DNA of 64,000 bases from Aliiroseovarius lamellibrachiae (lineage in GTDB: Bacteria; Pseudomonadota; Alphaproteobacteria; Rhodobacterales; Rhodobacteraceae), in the NCBI RefSeq assembly GCF_018599245.1, contig NZ_JAHEVJ010000001.1:62001-126000 (forward strand), written 5' to 3'. Both the position numbers and the translations under genes were made by a program. A model generated the notes under the pieces. It searched no databases. It was not told the DNA's origin and saw nothing but the letters and a program-made list of their open reading frames with translations. Of the stretch, positions 34,993 to 44,388 are shown in pieces. Every line of letters begins with the position of its first letter. The first letter of the stretch is position 1.

Positions 34993-35916
34993 ATGGGTGA
35001 CATCCTAACAGTCGAAGGACTGACCAAAACCTATGCCGGTGGGCATCAGGCGCTTAAAAAGGTTGATCTGTCGATCAATGAAGGTGAAATCCTTGCGCTT
35101 CTGGGGCCAAATGGCGCTGGGAAAACCACATTAATTTCAATTATTTGCGGCATTTCTACGGCGACATCCGGCACAATTACTGTGGGCGGATTTGATCATG
35201 CGCGCGATTTTCGTGCGGCTCGTGATTTGATCGGATTGGTCCCACAGGAAATCAACTTGGAACCGTTTGAAACGGTGATGAACTCGGTTCGGTTTTCGCG
35301 TGGGCTGTTTGGCAAACCCAAAGATGACGCGCGGATTGAGGAAATCCTGAAACTTCTCAGTCTGCATGACAAGAAAGACAGCCGGATTATGACATTGTCT
35401 GGCGGGATGAAACGCCGGGTGTTGATCGCCAAGGCGCTGTGCCACGAGCCGCGGATCCTGTTTCTGGATGAACCCACCGCGGGCGTGGATGTTGAGCTGC
35501 GCAAAGACATGTGGGAGATCGTGGCCCGTCTGAAGGAAACCGGCGTGACCGTGATCCTGACCACGCATTATATTGAGGAAGCCGAAGCGATGGCGGATCG
35601 GATTGGCGTGATTTCCAACGGTGAGATCCTGCTGATCGAAGAAAAAGACGCGCTGATCAAACGCTTGGGGCAAAAAGAGCTGTTCATTGAACTGTCTGAA
35701 CAGATTGAGACCGTGCCTGCCGGGCTGAACGCCGACGGGCTGCGTGTTGAAAATGGCGGGCTTGTTTACGCCTATGACACCCAAGGCGATAGCACCGGGA
35801 TCACCGGATTGCTGGCCGATCTGCGCGAAGCGGGGCTGCAGTTGGTGGATCTTTCCACCCGCCAAAGCTCGCTTGAGGATATTTTTGTGGACCTCGTGAA
35901 GGAGGACGCCCAATGA
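34993..35916 (+). CDS. ABC-2 type exporter, ATP-binding protein
   Basis: This is a 307-residue ABC ATPase with a Walker [11 protein letters not shown] (about residues 37-46), a signature LSGGMKRR (near 137), a Walker [13 protein letters not shown] and a C-terminal extension typical of the drug/lipid ABC-2 exporters (YadG/NodI type). A good GGAGA site precedes the ATG. It overlaps the permease gene as ATGA, so the two make one transporter. The substrate is unknown. Confidence 0.93.
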   Translation: MGDILTVEGLTKTYAGGHQALKKVDLSINEGEILALLGPNGAGKTTLISIICGISTATSGTITVGGFDHARDFRAARDLIGLVPQEINLEPFETVMNSVRFSRGLFGKPKDDARIEEILKLLSLHDKKDSRIMTLSGGMKRRVLIAKALCHEPRILFLDEPTAGVDVELRKDMWEIVARLKETGVTVILTTHYIEEAEAMADRIGVISNGEILLIEEKDALIKRLGQKELFIELSEQIETVPAGLNADGLRVENGGLVYAYDTQGDSTGITGLLADLREAGLQLVDLSTRQSSLEDIFVDLVKEDAQ

Positions 35917-36674
35917 ACTGGAACGCAATTAAAGCCATCTACCGCTTTGAAATGGCACGCACTTTCCGCACGTTGCTGCAATCAATCATCTCACCTGTAC
36001 TGTCGACCTCGCTTTACTTCATCGTCTTTGGCGCCGCCATCGGGTCGCGCATTGATCAGGTTGAGGGCGTCAGCTATGGCGCCTTCATCGTGCCCGGTCT
36101 GATCATGTTGACGGTCCTGACCCAAGCGACGTCAAACGCCAGTTTCGGGATCTATTTCCCGAAGTTCATTGGCACGGTTTATGAGCTTCTCTCAGCGCCA
36201 ATATCGTTCATTGAGATTGTGATCGGATATGTGGGCGCGGCGGCGACCAAGGCATTTATGATCGGGATGATCATCTTTGTGACCGCGCATTTCTTTGTGG
36301 ATCTTGAGATCGCCCATCCGGTCTGGATGATGGTGTTTCTGGTGATGACCTGCCTGAGTTTTGCGCTTTTGGGGTTTATCATCGGCATCTGGGCGGGCAA
36401 TTTTGAACAGCTGCAATTGGTGCCTTTGCTGGTGATCACACCGCTGGTTTTTCTGGGCGGCTCGTTCTACTCGATCTCGATGCTGCCGCCGGTTTGGCAG
36501 ACGATCACGCTGTTTAACCCGGTGGTCTATCTGATCTCGGGTTTTCGCTGGGCATTTTTCGACGTGGCGGATGTGTCGCTGGTCTGGTCGGTTGTGGCAA
36601 TTCTTGGCTTTATGGGGGCCTGTTTGGCGGCCATTGGCTGGATTTTCCGCACCGGATGGCGCTTGCGCAGCTAA
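35913..36674 (+). CDS. ABC-2 type exporter, permease
   Basis: This is a 253-residue permease with six hydrophobic segments, an N-terminal amphipathic helix ([20 protein letters not shown]) and the ABC-2 signature region LVVIT-like [18 protein letters not shown] near residue 175. It pairs with the upstream ATPase (YadH type). Confidence 0.93.
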   Translation: MNWNAIKAIYRFEMARTFRTLLQSIISPVLSTSLYFIVFGAAIGSRIDQVEGVSYGAFIVPGLIMLTVLTQATSNASFGIYFPKFIGTVYELLSAPISFIEIVIGYVGAAATKAFMIGMIIFVTAHFFVDLEIAHPVWMMVFLVMTCLSFALLGFIIGIWAGNFEQLQLVPLLVITPLVFLGGSFYSISMLPPVWQTITLFNPVVYLISGFRWAFFDVADVSLVWSVVAILGFMGACLAAIGWIFRTGWRLRS

Positions 36675-36760
36675 GGTGACGTAATGACAAAACGGTCAGG
36701 GGGGAAGATTGCCCCCTTGGCACCCTTGTGGCAAAGCCCGGCGGAGACTACATCATTCTC

Positions 36761-37558
36761 ATGCAAAACTGGATCCCTTCTTTAAAACGCCCCCCCACTG
36801 TGGCGGTCATCCGATTGTCAGGTGTGATCGCAACCGGTGGTCGTGGGCAGTTGAACGATGCGGGCCTTGCGTCCGCGATTGAACGCGCGTTTCGCAAAGG
36901 CAAACCCAAAGTGGTGGCCTTGGTGATCAACTCGCCAGGCGGAAGCCCGGTGCAATCGAGCCTGATTGCCGCGCGTATTCGCCGGTTGTCGGCGGAAAAA
37001 GACATCCCCGTCACGGCCTTTGTCGAGGATGTGGCCGCGTCAGGTGGCTATTGGTTGGCGACGGCGGCGGATGAGATTATTGTCGACGAAAGCTCGGTCG
37101 TGGGGTCGATTGGCGTCATTTCGGCGGGCTTTGGCATGACGGGTCTGATGGAAAAGATCGGCGTGGACCGGCGCGTTTACACCGCCGGGAAATCGAAATC
37201 CCAACTGGACCCGTTTCGTGCGGAAAACCCCGAGGACGTTGAACGTTTGAAAGGGCTGCTGGAAGACATTCACACCAGTTTCAAAACCCAAGTTGAGACA
37301 CGCCGCGCTGGCAAGCTGCCGGAAGGTGAAGATCTGTTCACCGGCGAGATTTGGTTGGGTCGCAAAGCCATCGAAAAAGGGCTGGCGGATGGCATTGGCC
37401 ATTTGGTCCCAACGATGAAAGAGCGCTACGGTGACAAGGTGCGTTTTCGCGTCTTTGGCCCGCGTCGGGGATTGTTGTCGCGCTTTGGCGTGCGCCTGAT
37501 GTCGGATGCGATTGAAAACATTGAGGAGCGCGCAGAGTTTGCGCGTTTTGGGCTGTAA
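36761..37558 (+). CDS. sppA: S49 family signal peptide peptidase (SppA-like)
   Basis: This is a serine/lysine-dyad protease of the short SppA/SohB type (265 residues). It has a substrate strand VALVINSPGGSPVQSS, the catalytic Ser in DVAASGGYWLA, and a Lys in AGKSKSQLDPF that fits the dyad position. Short S49 proteins usually act as multimers on signal peptides or membrane fragments. No clear membrane anchor is seen. I chose the ATG at 36761. A GTG at 36728 would add 11 residues. A small zinc-ribbon gene follows immediately. Confidence 0.88.
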   Translation: MQNWIPSLKRPPTVAVIRLSGVIATGGRGQLNDAGLASAIERAFRKGKPKVVALVINSPGGSPVQSSLIAARIRRLSAEKDIPVTAFVEDVAASGGYWLATAADEIIVDESSVVGSIGVISAGFGMTGLMEKIGVDRRVYTAGKSKSQLDPFRAENPEDVERLKGLLEDIHTSFKTQVETRRAGKLPEGEDLFTGEIWLGRKAIEKGLADGIGHLVPTMKERYGDKVRFRVFGPRRGLLSRFGVRLMSDAIENIEERAEFARFGL

Positions 37559-37723
37559 ATGGTCATCAAAGTTGTTGTCCTGTTTCTGGTTGCGATGGGT
37601 GTGATGGCCATGTTTGGCAAGTTGCGCTATCCCGGCCAGTCACGTATTGCCGCGATGAAATGTCCGCGTTGTGGGAAATTTCTGATCGGGAAATCCACAT
37701 GTGAGTGTAAGCGAAAGGGCTAG
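37559..37723 (+). CDS. Small membrane-anchored zinc-ribbon protein (54 residues)
   Basis: This ATG frame starts one base after the SppA-like stop and ends 4 bases before the antiporter start, filling the gap exactly. The product has an N-terminal hydrophobic helix (about residues 2-20), a basic middle, and a C-terminal pair CPRCG and CECKRKG that looks like a zinc ribbon. The tight fit in an operon and the paired cysteines make it likely to be a real gene. Its function is unknown. Confidence 0.7.
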   Translation: MVIKVVVLFLVAMGVMAMFGKLRYPGQSRIAAMKCPRCGKFLIGKSTCECKRKG

Positions 37724-37726
37724 TCC

Positions 37727-38695
37727 TTGGATCTGTTTTTTGCGGCCCTTGGCCTGATCATACTGCTTTTGGCCGGCGACAGTCTGGTACGTGGCGCGGT
37801 GAATCTGTCACTGCGTCTTGGGGTGCCGGCGTTGATTGTTTCGCTGACGATTGTGGCGTTTGGCACCTCGGCCCCCGAGCTTCTGATCTCCGTGCGCGCC
37901 ATCCTTGACGGGGTGCCTGGGTTGGCTATGGGCAATGTGGTGGGGTCCAATACCGCGAATATCCTGTTGGTTCTGGGCGTGCCTGCGTTGATGAAGGGGC
38001 TGTCCACGGGCGGCTGTGACACGCGCAAAAGCTATCTGCAAATGTTGGCGGCAACGGTGCTGTTTACGGTGCTGTGCATGGGCGGGGTGATCACTTGGGT
38101 GCAAGGCCTGGCGCTGCTGGCGGCCCTTGCCCTGATGCTGTCCTCGGCCTTTAAAGTTGCGTTGTGTCACCGCCGCGATTGTCGCGATGCCGAAGCCGCC
38201 TGTGCGGATGAGGACGAAGAAGAGGTCGAAGGTGCGGACCCGAATATGCCATGGTGGAAAGTCATCATGTTCTTGCTTCTGGGCCTGATCGGATTGCCCC
38301 TTGGGGCAGATCTTTTGGTGGATGCCTCAACCAATATTGCCCGCCATTTTGGCGTATCTGAAACGGTGATTGGCCTGACACTTGTGGCGCTTGGCACTTC
38401 GCTGCCGGAACTTGCCACAACCGTAATGGCCGCCCTGCGCAATCAGGCCGAGGTGGCGTTGGGCAATGTTATCGGGTCGAATATGTTCAACCTGCTTGCC
38501 ATCATCGGCATCTCATCCATGGTTGGGCCGATCCCCGTGGATCCGGGTATCTTGCAATTTGACCTTTGGGTCATGCTGGGCGCATCGGCGTTGCTGATCC
38601 CCTTTGTGTTCCTGAAGTGGCATATGGGCCGAATTTGGGGCGCCATTCTCAGTGCGCTTTATCTGATCTATATCTTTGCGGTCCTGGTGAACTGA
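37727..38695 (+). CDS. Calcium/sodium antiporter, CaCA family (YrbG type)
   Basis: This is a 322-residue membrane exchanger with the two inverted alpha-repeats: IVAFGTSAPELLIS with GNVVGSNTANILLVLG, and LVALGTSLPELATT with GNVIGSNMFNLLAIIG. An acidic cytosolic loop (ADEDEEEVEGAD, about residues 160-172) lies between the halves and could sense or bind calcium. The start is a TTG at 37727 with AAAGGG upstream. It is co-transcribed with the genes on both sides. Confidence 0.92.
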   Translation: MDLFFAALGLIILLLAGDSLVRGAVNLSLRLGVPALIVSLTIVAFGTSAPELLISVRAILDGVPGLAMGNVVGSNTANILLVLGVPALMKGLSTGGCDTRKSYLQMLAATVLFTVLCMGGVITWVQGLALLAALALMLSSAFKVALCHRRDCRDAEAACADEDEEEVEGADPNMPWWKVIMFLLLGLIGLPLGADLLVDASTNIARHFGVSETVIGLTLVALGTSLPELATTVMAALRNQAEVALGNVIGSNMFNLLAIIGISSMVGPIPVDPGILQFDLWVMLGASALLIPFVFLKWHMGRIWGAILSALYLIYIFAVLVN

Positions 38696-38696
38696 T

Positions 38697-39479
38697 ATGG
38701 AAAAGTGTGCTCTTGTCACAGGATCGGGTGCGCGGCTGGGCCGGGCGATGGCGCTGGAACTGGCCTCGCATGGTTATGACATCGCGGTGCATTATGCCCG
38801 TTCCGCAGAGGGGGCAGAAGAAACCGCAGCTGAGATCCGCGCAATGGGACGCAAGGCCGTCACACTTCAAGCGGATCTGTTGGATATGACTGCGGCCGAA
38901 GCATTGGTGCCCGACGCCGCAAATGCCCTTGGTGGGCCGCTCACGGTGCTGGTCAACAATGCCTCGGTTTTTGAATATGACAACATCCGCACCGCCACGC
39001 AGGACGCGTGGGATCGCCACATGAATTCCAACCTGCGCGCGCCGTTTTTCATGATCCAATCTTTTGCGGCACAGGCCCCCAAAGCGGTGATGGACGACAC
39101 GGGCGAACCCAAGGCGCAGGCCCTTGTGGTGAATATGGTAGATCAAAGGGTTAAAAAGCTGACCCCGGAATTTGCGACCTATACTTTGGCCAAAATGGGC
39201 CTGTGGACGTTGACACAAACCGCTGCCCAAGGGCTGGCGCCGGACGTGCGGGTGAACGCGATTGCACCGGGGCCAACCCTCATTGGTCACCGACAGTCCA
39301 AGGCCCATTTCGCGGGTCAGCGGGCAGGCACAGTCTTGGGGCGCGGCGCCAACGCCGAGGACGTGACCGCCGCGCTGTCTTACTTCCTGAATGCCCCTTC
39401 TGTAACCGGTCAGGTGATTGCCGTGGACGGCGGCCAGCACCTTGGCTGGCAAACGCCGGACATTCGCGGGGTCGAGTGA
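38697..39479 (+). CDS. Short-chain dehydrogenase, pteridine-reductase-like
   Basis: This is a 260-residue NADPH-type SDR with TGSGARLGRAMA at the N-terminus, NNASVF, and the catalytic YTLAK pair (Tyr-x3-Lys). The TGxxxRxG form of the cofactor motif is the one found in pteridine reductases and FolM rather than the usual TGxxxGxG. A role in reducing folate or biopterin is therefore possible but not proven. It begins one base after the antiporter stop. Confidence 0.85.
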   Translation: MEKCALVTGSGARLGRAMALELASHGYDIAVHYARSAEGAEETAAEIRAMGRKAVTLQADLLDMTAAEALVPDAANALGGPLTVLVNNASVFEYDNIRTATQDAWDRHMNSNLRAPFFMIQSFAAQAPKAVMDDTGEPKAQALVVNMVDQRVKKLTPEFATYTLAKMGLWTLTQTAAQGLAPDVRVNAIAPGPTLIGHRQSKAHFAGQRAGTVLGRGANAEDVTAALSYFLNAPSVTGQVIAVDGGQHLGWQTPDIRGVE

Positions 39480-39795
39480 TTTCCCCCGTAAAATGGTGGA
39501 TCTTCTGCGCGCTCTGCGACAAGTTGTACACCTGTTCAATTCTTACCCAGGGGAAACCATAATTTTTGCAATGAAATCATTGGTTTACAATTTGTTCATA
39601 TTTAAAGTGTTTAAAATCAAGGGGTTGAAATAGTGCCTAAAAATTAGGCAAAGTGACGAAGCAGGCTGAAAACAAGGGAATTTCCATGGCTGGACAGATA
39701 AATCCTCAGACTTATCCACAGTTTCTGTGGGCATGTTTTCTCTTGCCTCAAACCCGGTAAGATTGCAGCCATGTTGAGAATCGCAAGGATATTCA
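39480..39795 (+). promoter_or_regulatory. AT-rich regulatory region upstream of uvrC
   Basis: These 316 bases are visibly AT-richer than the rest (about 39530-39660). They contain the perfect palindrome TGCCTAA/TTAGGCA with a three-base centre (39634-39650). They also hold an exact DnaA box TTATCCACA (39712-39720) whose end forms an inverted repeat CCACAG (39716-39721) / CTGTGG (39725-39730). No coding frame is convincing. Promoters of the uvrC operon must lie here. I saw no alphaproteobacterial LexA site. Confidence 0.5.
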
Positions 39796-41682
39796 ATGAC
39801 CAGTGACGCGCCCGCACAAGATGCGACGCCCGTGCCCGCCGGGCATGAGGTGATTCAGTCTTATCTGCGCCTTTTGGACGGCTCGCCGGGGGTGTACCGG
39901 ATGCTCGATGAAAAGGGGCGGGTGCTTTATGTAGGCAAGGCGCGCAACCTGAAAAAGCGCGTCTCAAACTATGCCAAACCCACCGGGCATACGGCGCGGA
40001 TTGCGCGCATGATCAGCCAGACCACCAGCATGATGTTTCTGACCACAAAGACAGAAACAGAGGCGCTGCTTCTGGAGCAGAACCTGATCAAACAGCTAAA
40101 GCCGCACTTCAATGTGTTATTGCGCGACGATAAGGCGTTTCCTCAGATCTTGTTGACGAACCACGAGTTTCCACAGATCAAAAAACATCGCGGGGCGCGT
40201 AAGGAAAAAGGTCAATATTTTGGCCCCTTCGCCAGTGCCGATGCGGTGAACCGCACGCTGAACCAGCTGCAAAAAGTGTTTCTTTTGCGCAATTGCACCG
40301 ATCCGATGTTTGAAAGCCGCACGCGCCCCTGTTTGCAGTTTCAGATCAAACGCTGTGCGGGGCCTTGCGTGGGTAAACTGAGCAATGATGATTATGGCGA
40401 ACTGGTGTCAGAGGCGGTGAATTTCCTGTCCGGCCGCACCACCAAGATGCAAGAAGAACTGGCCGCGGAAATGCAGGCGGCATCTGAGGCGATGGCCTTT
40501 GAACGGGCCGCCATGTTGCGTGACCGGATCAAGGCCTTGACCCAAGTGCAGCAATCCCAAGGCATCAACCCGCGCACCGTGGGCGAGGCGGATGTGGTGG
40601 CGCTGCATATGGAAGGCGGGCAGGCCTGCGTTCAGGTCTTTTTCATCCGCGCCCATCAAAACTGGGGCAACCGCGATTTCTATCCGCGTGTGGGCAACGG
40701 CAAAGATCCGGTCAGTGCGGGCGAAGTGCTGCAGGCCTTTGTTGGCCAGTTTTATGACCAGAAAGAACCGCCGCGGCTGATCCTTGTCTCGGATCCATTG
40801 GATGATCAGGATTTGATGGAGGAGGCGCTGTCGGATCGTTTGGGCCGCAAGGTTGAAATCGCGGTGCCGCTGCGCGGTGAGAAATCGGAACTGGTCGCAA
40901 ATGCCCACCGGAATGCCCGCGAAAGTCTGGCCCGTAAAATGTCAGAAACCGCAACACAGGCGCGGCTTTTGAAAGGCGTGGCCGAGGCGTTTGCGCTTAA
41001 GGCCCCGCCCAACCGGATCGAGGTCTATGACAACTCGCACATCCAAGGCGCACACGCCGTGGGTGGGATGATCGTGGCCGGCCCCGAAGGGTTCCTGAAA
41101 AGCCAATACCGCAAGTTTAACATCAAGGGCGATGACCTGACGCCCGGCGATGATTTCGGCATGATGAAAGAGGTGCTGAAACGCCGCTTTAAACGGTTGA
41201 TCAAAGAGGATCCCACCCGCGAAGAGGGCCATTGGCCGGATCTGTTGCTCATCGATGGTGGCGCAGGGCAGGTCAGCGCGGTGCATGAGATCATGGTGGA
41301 AATGGGCGTGACCGACATTCCCATGGTTGGGGTCGCCAAAGGGGTCGACCGGGATCACGGAAAAGAAGAATTTCACCGACGGAACCAACGCCCCTTTGCG
41401 TTACAAAGAAATGACCCAGTTCTTTATTTCATCCAACGGATGCGCGACGAAGCCCACCGCTTTGCCATCGGCACCCACCGCGCCAAACGCGCCAAGGCCC
41501 AAGGCGCCACGCCATTGGACGAGGTGCCGGGCGTGGGCGCCACGCGAAAACGCGCGCTGTTGCAGCATTTCGGCTCCGCCAAGGCCGTCAGCCGCGCGGG
41601 GCTTGAAGACCTCAAAGCCGTTGATGGCATTTCGGAAAGTCTCGCGGAAACCATCTATGGCTTCTTCCATGATCGCGCATGA
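39796..41682 (+). CDS. uvrC: Excinuclease ABC subunit C
   Basis: UvrC makes both cuts in nucleotide excision repair. The 628-residue protein has the GIY-YIG-type nuclease (GVYRM and [14 protein letters not shown], about residues 35-60), a UVR domain (about 215-250), an RNase H-like domain with [14 protein letters not shown] (near 412), and C-terminal helix-hairpin-helix motifs ([19 protein letters not shown]). It begins the uvrC-pgsA-moaD-moaE operon. Confidence 0.97.
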   Translation: MTSDAPAQDATPVPAGHEVIQSYLRLLDGSPGVYRMLDEKGRVLYVGKARNLKKRVSNYAKPTGHTARIARMISQTTSMMFLTTKTETEALLLEQNLIKQLKPHFNVLLRDDKAFPQILLTNHEFPQIKKHRGARKEKGQYFGPFASADAVNRTLNQLQKVFLLRNCTDPMFESRTRPCLQFQIKRCAGPCVGKLSNDDYGELVSEAVNFLSGRTTKMQEELAAEMQAASEAMAFERAAMLRDRIKALTQVQQSQGINPRTVGEADVVALHMEGGQACVQVFFIRAHQNWGNRDFYPRVGNGKDPVSAGEVLQAFVGQFYDQKEPPRLILVSDPLDDQDLMEEALSDRLGRKVEIAVPLRGEKSELVANAHRNARESLARKMSETATQARLLKGVAEAFALKAPPNRIEVYDNSHIQGAHAVGGMIVAGPEGFLKSQYRKFNIKGDDLTPGDDFGMMKEVLKRRFKRLIKEDPTREEGHWPDLLLIDGGAGQVSAVHEIMVEMGVTDIPMVGVAKGVDRDHGKEEFHRRNQRPFALQRNDPVLYFIQRMRDEAHRFAIGTHRAKRAKAQGATPLDEVPGVGATRKRALLQHFGSAKAVSRAGLEDLKAVDGISESLAETIYGFFHDRA

Positions 41683-41700
41683 CATTGTAAGGATAGCGAT

Positions 41701-42375
41701 ATGAGATGGACACTTCCTAATATTCTGACCATCGCCCGGCTGCTTGCCGCGCCCATGGTCGCCGTGATGTTTCTGTACTTTGCCCGTCCGTGGGCGGATT
41801 GGTACGCTTTTATCCTGTTTATTGTGGCGTCGATCACCGACTATCTTGATGGCTATCTTGCGCGCGCATGGAAGCTGGAAAGCCTGTTTGGTGCGGCGAT
41901 GGATCCGATTGCGGATAAGGCGATGGTGCTGATCGCGCTGTTGGTGATCAATGGATATGCGGGCGTGACACCGTGGATCTTGCTGCCCTCGGCCCTGATC
42001 ATCTACCGCGAGGTGTTTGTGTCGGGCTTGCGCGAAACCTTGGGCGACAAAGCCCGCGCGCTGAAGGTGACCAATCTGGCGAAATGGAAAACCACCGTCC
42101 AGATGGTGGCCATCGCGGTTCTGTTTTCCACCGGCATCTTCGAACATTCGATGTTAAACCGGTCGCAAGGCATGGACGCAGAGCTGATCGAAAGCATCTA
42201 TAATGGGATGATCCCGGATGAGGTGGGCCTGAATTTCTATACAACCGGTTTGATCTGGTCGACTTACGTTGGCGTCGCCCTTTTGTGGATCGCCGGCATC
42301 CTGACAATGGTGACCGGTTGGGATTACTTCCGAAAGGCAATGCCTTTCCTGCGAGAGGAACCTGAAAATGGTTGA
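41701..42375 (+). CDS. pgsA: CDP-diacylglycerol--glycerol-3-phosphate 3-phosphatidyltransferase
   Basis: PgsA makes phosphatidylglycerophosphate in the inner membrane. The 224-residue protein has the CDP-alcohol motif D50-G-x2-A-R-x8-G-x3-D-x3-D (DYLDGYLARAWKLESLFG, then DPIADK) and about five membrane helices. It lies 18 bases after uvrC and overlaps moaD by 8 bases. Confidence 0.95.
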   Translation: MRWTLPNILTIARLLAAPMVAVMFLYFARPWADWYAFILFIVASITDYLDGYLARAWKLESLFGAAMDPIADKAMVLIALLVINGYAGVTPWILLPSALIIYREVFVSGLRETLGDKARALKVTNLAKWKTTVQMVAIAVLFSTGIFEHSMLNRSQGMDAELIESIYNGMIPDEVGLNFYTTGLIWSTYVGVALLWIAGILTMVTGWDYFRKAMPFLREEPENG

Positions 42376-42616
42376 TGTGATGTATTTTGCCTGGGTGCGC
42401 GAACGCATTGGCGCGCCGCGCGAACAGGTTGAAACAAATGCCAGCACCGTGGCGGATTTGGTGGAAGAGCTGCGAGCGCGTGAACCACGCTATGCCGAAG
42501 CCTTCAAAGACCTCTCCGCCTTGCGTGTCGCGCTGGACCAAGAACTCTCAGATTTTGATGCGCCTCTGAAAGGCGTGCGCGAAGTGGCGTTTTTCCCCCC
42601 GATGACGGGCGGTTAA
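42368..42616 (+). CDS. moaD: Molybdopterin synthase small subunit
   Basis: This ubiquitin-like sulfur carrier (82 residues) ends in MTGG. The C-terminal Gly-Gly is activated by MoeB and carries the thiocarboxylate used to make molybdopterin. It overlaps the end of pgsA and lies directly before moaE, its partner in the synthase. Confidence 0.94.
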   Translation: MVDVMYFAWVRERIGAPREQVETNASTVADLVEELRAREPRYAEAFKDLSALRVALDQELSDFDAPLKGVREVAFFPPMTGG

Positions 42617-42617
42617 G

Positions 42618-43091
42618 ATGTCCGCGCGCAATCATACCCGTGTGCAAGCCGACGAGTTTGACCCAAGTGCTGAGCTGCAAGGTTTTGGCCGTGGTCGCAA
42701 GAATGTCGGCGCTGTGGTCAGCTTTACCGGCGTTGTGCGCGACGATGATGGCTCGCTTGACCGGATGGAGATCGAACACTACCCCGGCATGACGCAAAAA
42801 GCGGTCGGCGCTATTGTGGATAAGGCGATCACCCGGTGGGATCTGGCCCAATGCCTGGTCATCCACCGCTATGGCCCCATGCGCCCGGGCGATCAGATCA
42901 TGATGGTGGCCACCGCCGCCAAACACCGCGTCGCTGCCTTTGAAGCGGCAGAATATCTGATGGATTACCTGAAATCCCGCGCGCCCTTTTGGAAAAAAGA
43001 ATTCACCAAAACGGGCAAAACCGCCTGGGTGGAAGCCAAGGTGAATGATGAAGATGCGTTATCGCGCTGGGAAGAAAACGGCCTGGCCTAG
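42618..43091 (+). CDS. moaE: Molybdopterin synthase catalytic subunit
   Basis: MoaE (157 residues) forms the heterotetramer with MoaD and inserts sulfur into precursor Z. It has VVSFTGVVRDDDGSLD near the N-terminus, IHRYGPMRPGDQIM in the centre and the late KSRAPFWKKEF segment with catalytic lysines. It starts one base after moaD and ends the operon. Confidence 0.95.
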   Translation: MSARNHTRVQADEFDPSAELQGFGRGRKNVGAVVSFTGVVRDDDGSLDRMEIEHYPGMTQKAVGAIVDKAITRWDLAQCLVIHRYGPMRPGDQIMMVATAAKHRVAAFEAAEYLMDYLKSRAPFWKKEFTKTGKTAWVEAKVNDEDALSRWEENGLA

Positions 43092-43119
43092 GGACCAGCA
43101 TAGATTTCCCCACAGGATT

Positions 43120-43497
43120 TTATTTTTTGCCAGATGCGTTGTGCACCAACCGCAATGTTGCGCATCGTTCCCGTTCTAATATCGGTTCTGCGTCCAGTGC
43201 CCGAATGGGGCTGTCATCGTCGGGGATTTCACCTTTTTGCAACAAATCGAGATACCGACCACAACAGACCATCAAAAACGAGGTAAAGCTGCCTTCGGTA
43301 TGATCGGCGGCAGTGGCTTCAAAATACAATGTGCTGACCAATTCTTCCGTGCTCAACTGATCCCGGCGAGCAATGCGATCAAGAATGGTCCAGTAAAAAT
43401 TTTCAATAGGCAACGCGACGGTGACGCCGTCAACACGATAGGTCCGTGTGGTTTTTGCCCAGAAATTTGGGTCCGCTCCGACAAATAGACGGCACAT
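43120..43497 (-). CDS. Ribbon-helix-helix domain-containing protein
   Basis: This is a 125-residue soluble protein. Its N-terminal half contains a segment (VDGVTVALPIENFYWTILDRIA, read in parts) like the ribbon-helix-helix family often annotated next to arylsulfotransferases, followed by a helical region with a CCGRYLD core. DNA binding is possible but unproven. I chose the ATG at 43497, which follows GGGAGGAT. The frame opens at 43560. It is convergent with moaE. Confidence 0.7.
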   Translation of the reverse strand: MCRLFVGADPNFWAKTTRTYRVDGVTVALPIENFYWTILDRIARRDQLSTEELVSTLYFEATAADHTEGSFTSFLMVCCGRYLDLLQKGEIPDDDSPIRALDAEPILERERCATLRLVHNASGKK

Positions 43498-43635
43498 GGG
43501 ATCCTCCCGTATTCTGTTAATAATGTCTGGGAGTCCACACGGATAGATTGCGCGTTGCAAGCGGATTCAACAATTTTGCGTGGAAAAAGTCGGGAATTTC
43601 ACGCCGATCTTATGAGGCGCAGCCCATGTTCGCGC

Positions 43636-44334
43636 TTACGCGAGCTTTCTTTCAGGCACAATTTGTTGCGCAACTCCAGCCGAAAGCAAATAGATCGAGG
43701 TCACCACCAACCCCCAATGCGCCCAGCTTTCGGGGTGAAAATCGACCCAGGCCGCCCAGCCCGCAAAGAATGTCCACGCCAGGGCCATTGGAAAACTCAG
43801 CATTCGCCAGCGCATCGTGCGGGTGGGGTGAATGAATTTCAACGGAAAGAACATCCCGGCGGCAAGCACGATGATCAACGCCAGCATGACCCAGAAATTA
43901 GGCTCTGTTGCAAACAACACAAGGATCAGCATATTCCAGCATCCCGGAAAACCGGAAAATGAATTATCTTTTGTTTTCATGCGTGTATCGGCAAAATACA
44001 CCACCGAGGCAAAGGTGATCACAATGATCGCCACCCAACCGGTCCAACCGGGCATCAGGCCGGATTTAAACAGCGCATAGGCCGGGATGAACACATAGGT
44101 CAGATAGTCGATGATCAAGTCCATCAACACACCATCATACTGCGGGGCGTTGATTTTGACGTGGTAATGTCGCGCCAATGGCCCGTCGACACCGTCCACC
44201 GCAAAGGCGACAACCAACCACAAAAACATCAGCCCCCATTTTTCATCTACGGCCGCCAGCATGGCCAGCATCGCGAAAACCGCACCGGTTGCGGTCAAAA
44301 GATGCACGAGAAGGGCTTTGGTCTGAATATTCAT
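43636..44334 (-). CDS. pcs: Phosphatidylcholine synthase
   Basis: Pcs condenses choline directly with CDP-diacylglycerol to give phosphatidylcholine, a bacterial pathway common in alphaproteobacteria. The 232-residue membrane protein has the Pcs form of the CDP-alcohol motif: DGPLARHYHVKINAP followed by DGVLMDLIID. It has about eight hydrophobic segments. The ATG at 44334 is chosen, and one 6 codons earlier is possible. It stands alone downstream of xerC. Confidence 0.93.
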   Translation of the reverse strand: MNIQTKALLVHLLTATGAVFAMLAMLAAVDEKWGLMFLWLVVAFAVDGVDGPLARHYHVKINAPQYDGVLMDLIIDYLTYVFIPAYALFKSGLMPGWTGWVAIIVITFASVVYFADTRMKTKDNSFSGFPGCWNMLILVLFATEPNFWVMLALIIVLAAGMFFPLKFIHPTRTMRWRMLSFPMALAWTFFAGWAAWVDFHPESWAHWGLVVTSIYLLSAGVAQQIVPERKLA

Positions 44335-44388
44335 GGGCGCCTTGTGCCGCAAATGTGCTTTGGAAGAAAGGGAAAATCTAAGATTTGC

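Noticed and set aside
39480-39795. Chromosome replication origin
   Set aside because: There is one exact DnaA box and an AT-rich stretch, but no cluster of boxes and none of the usual origin neighbours.
39480-39795. LexA (SOS) box upstream of uvrC
   Set aside because: No GTTC-N7-GTTC or GAAC-N7-GAAC pattern was found by eye.
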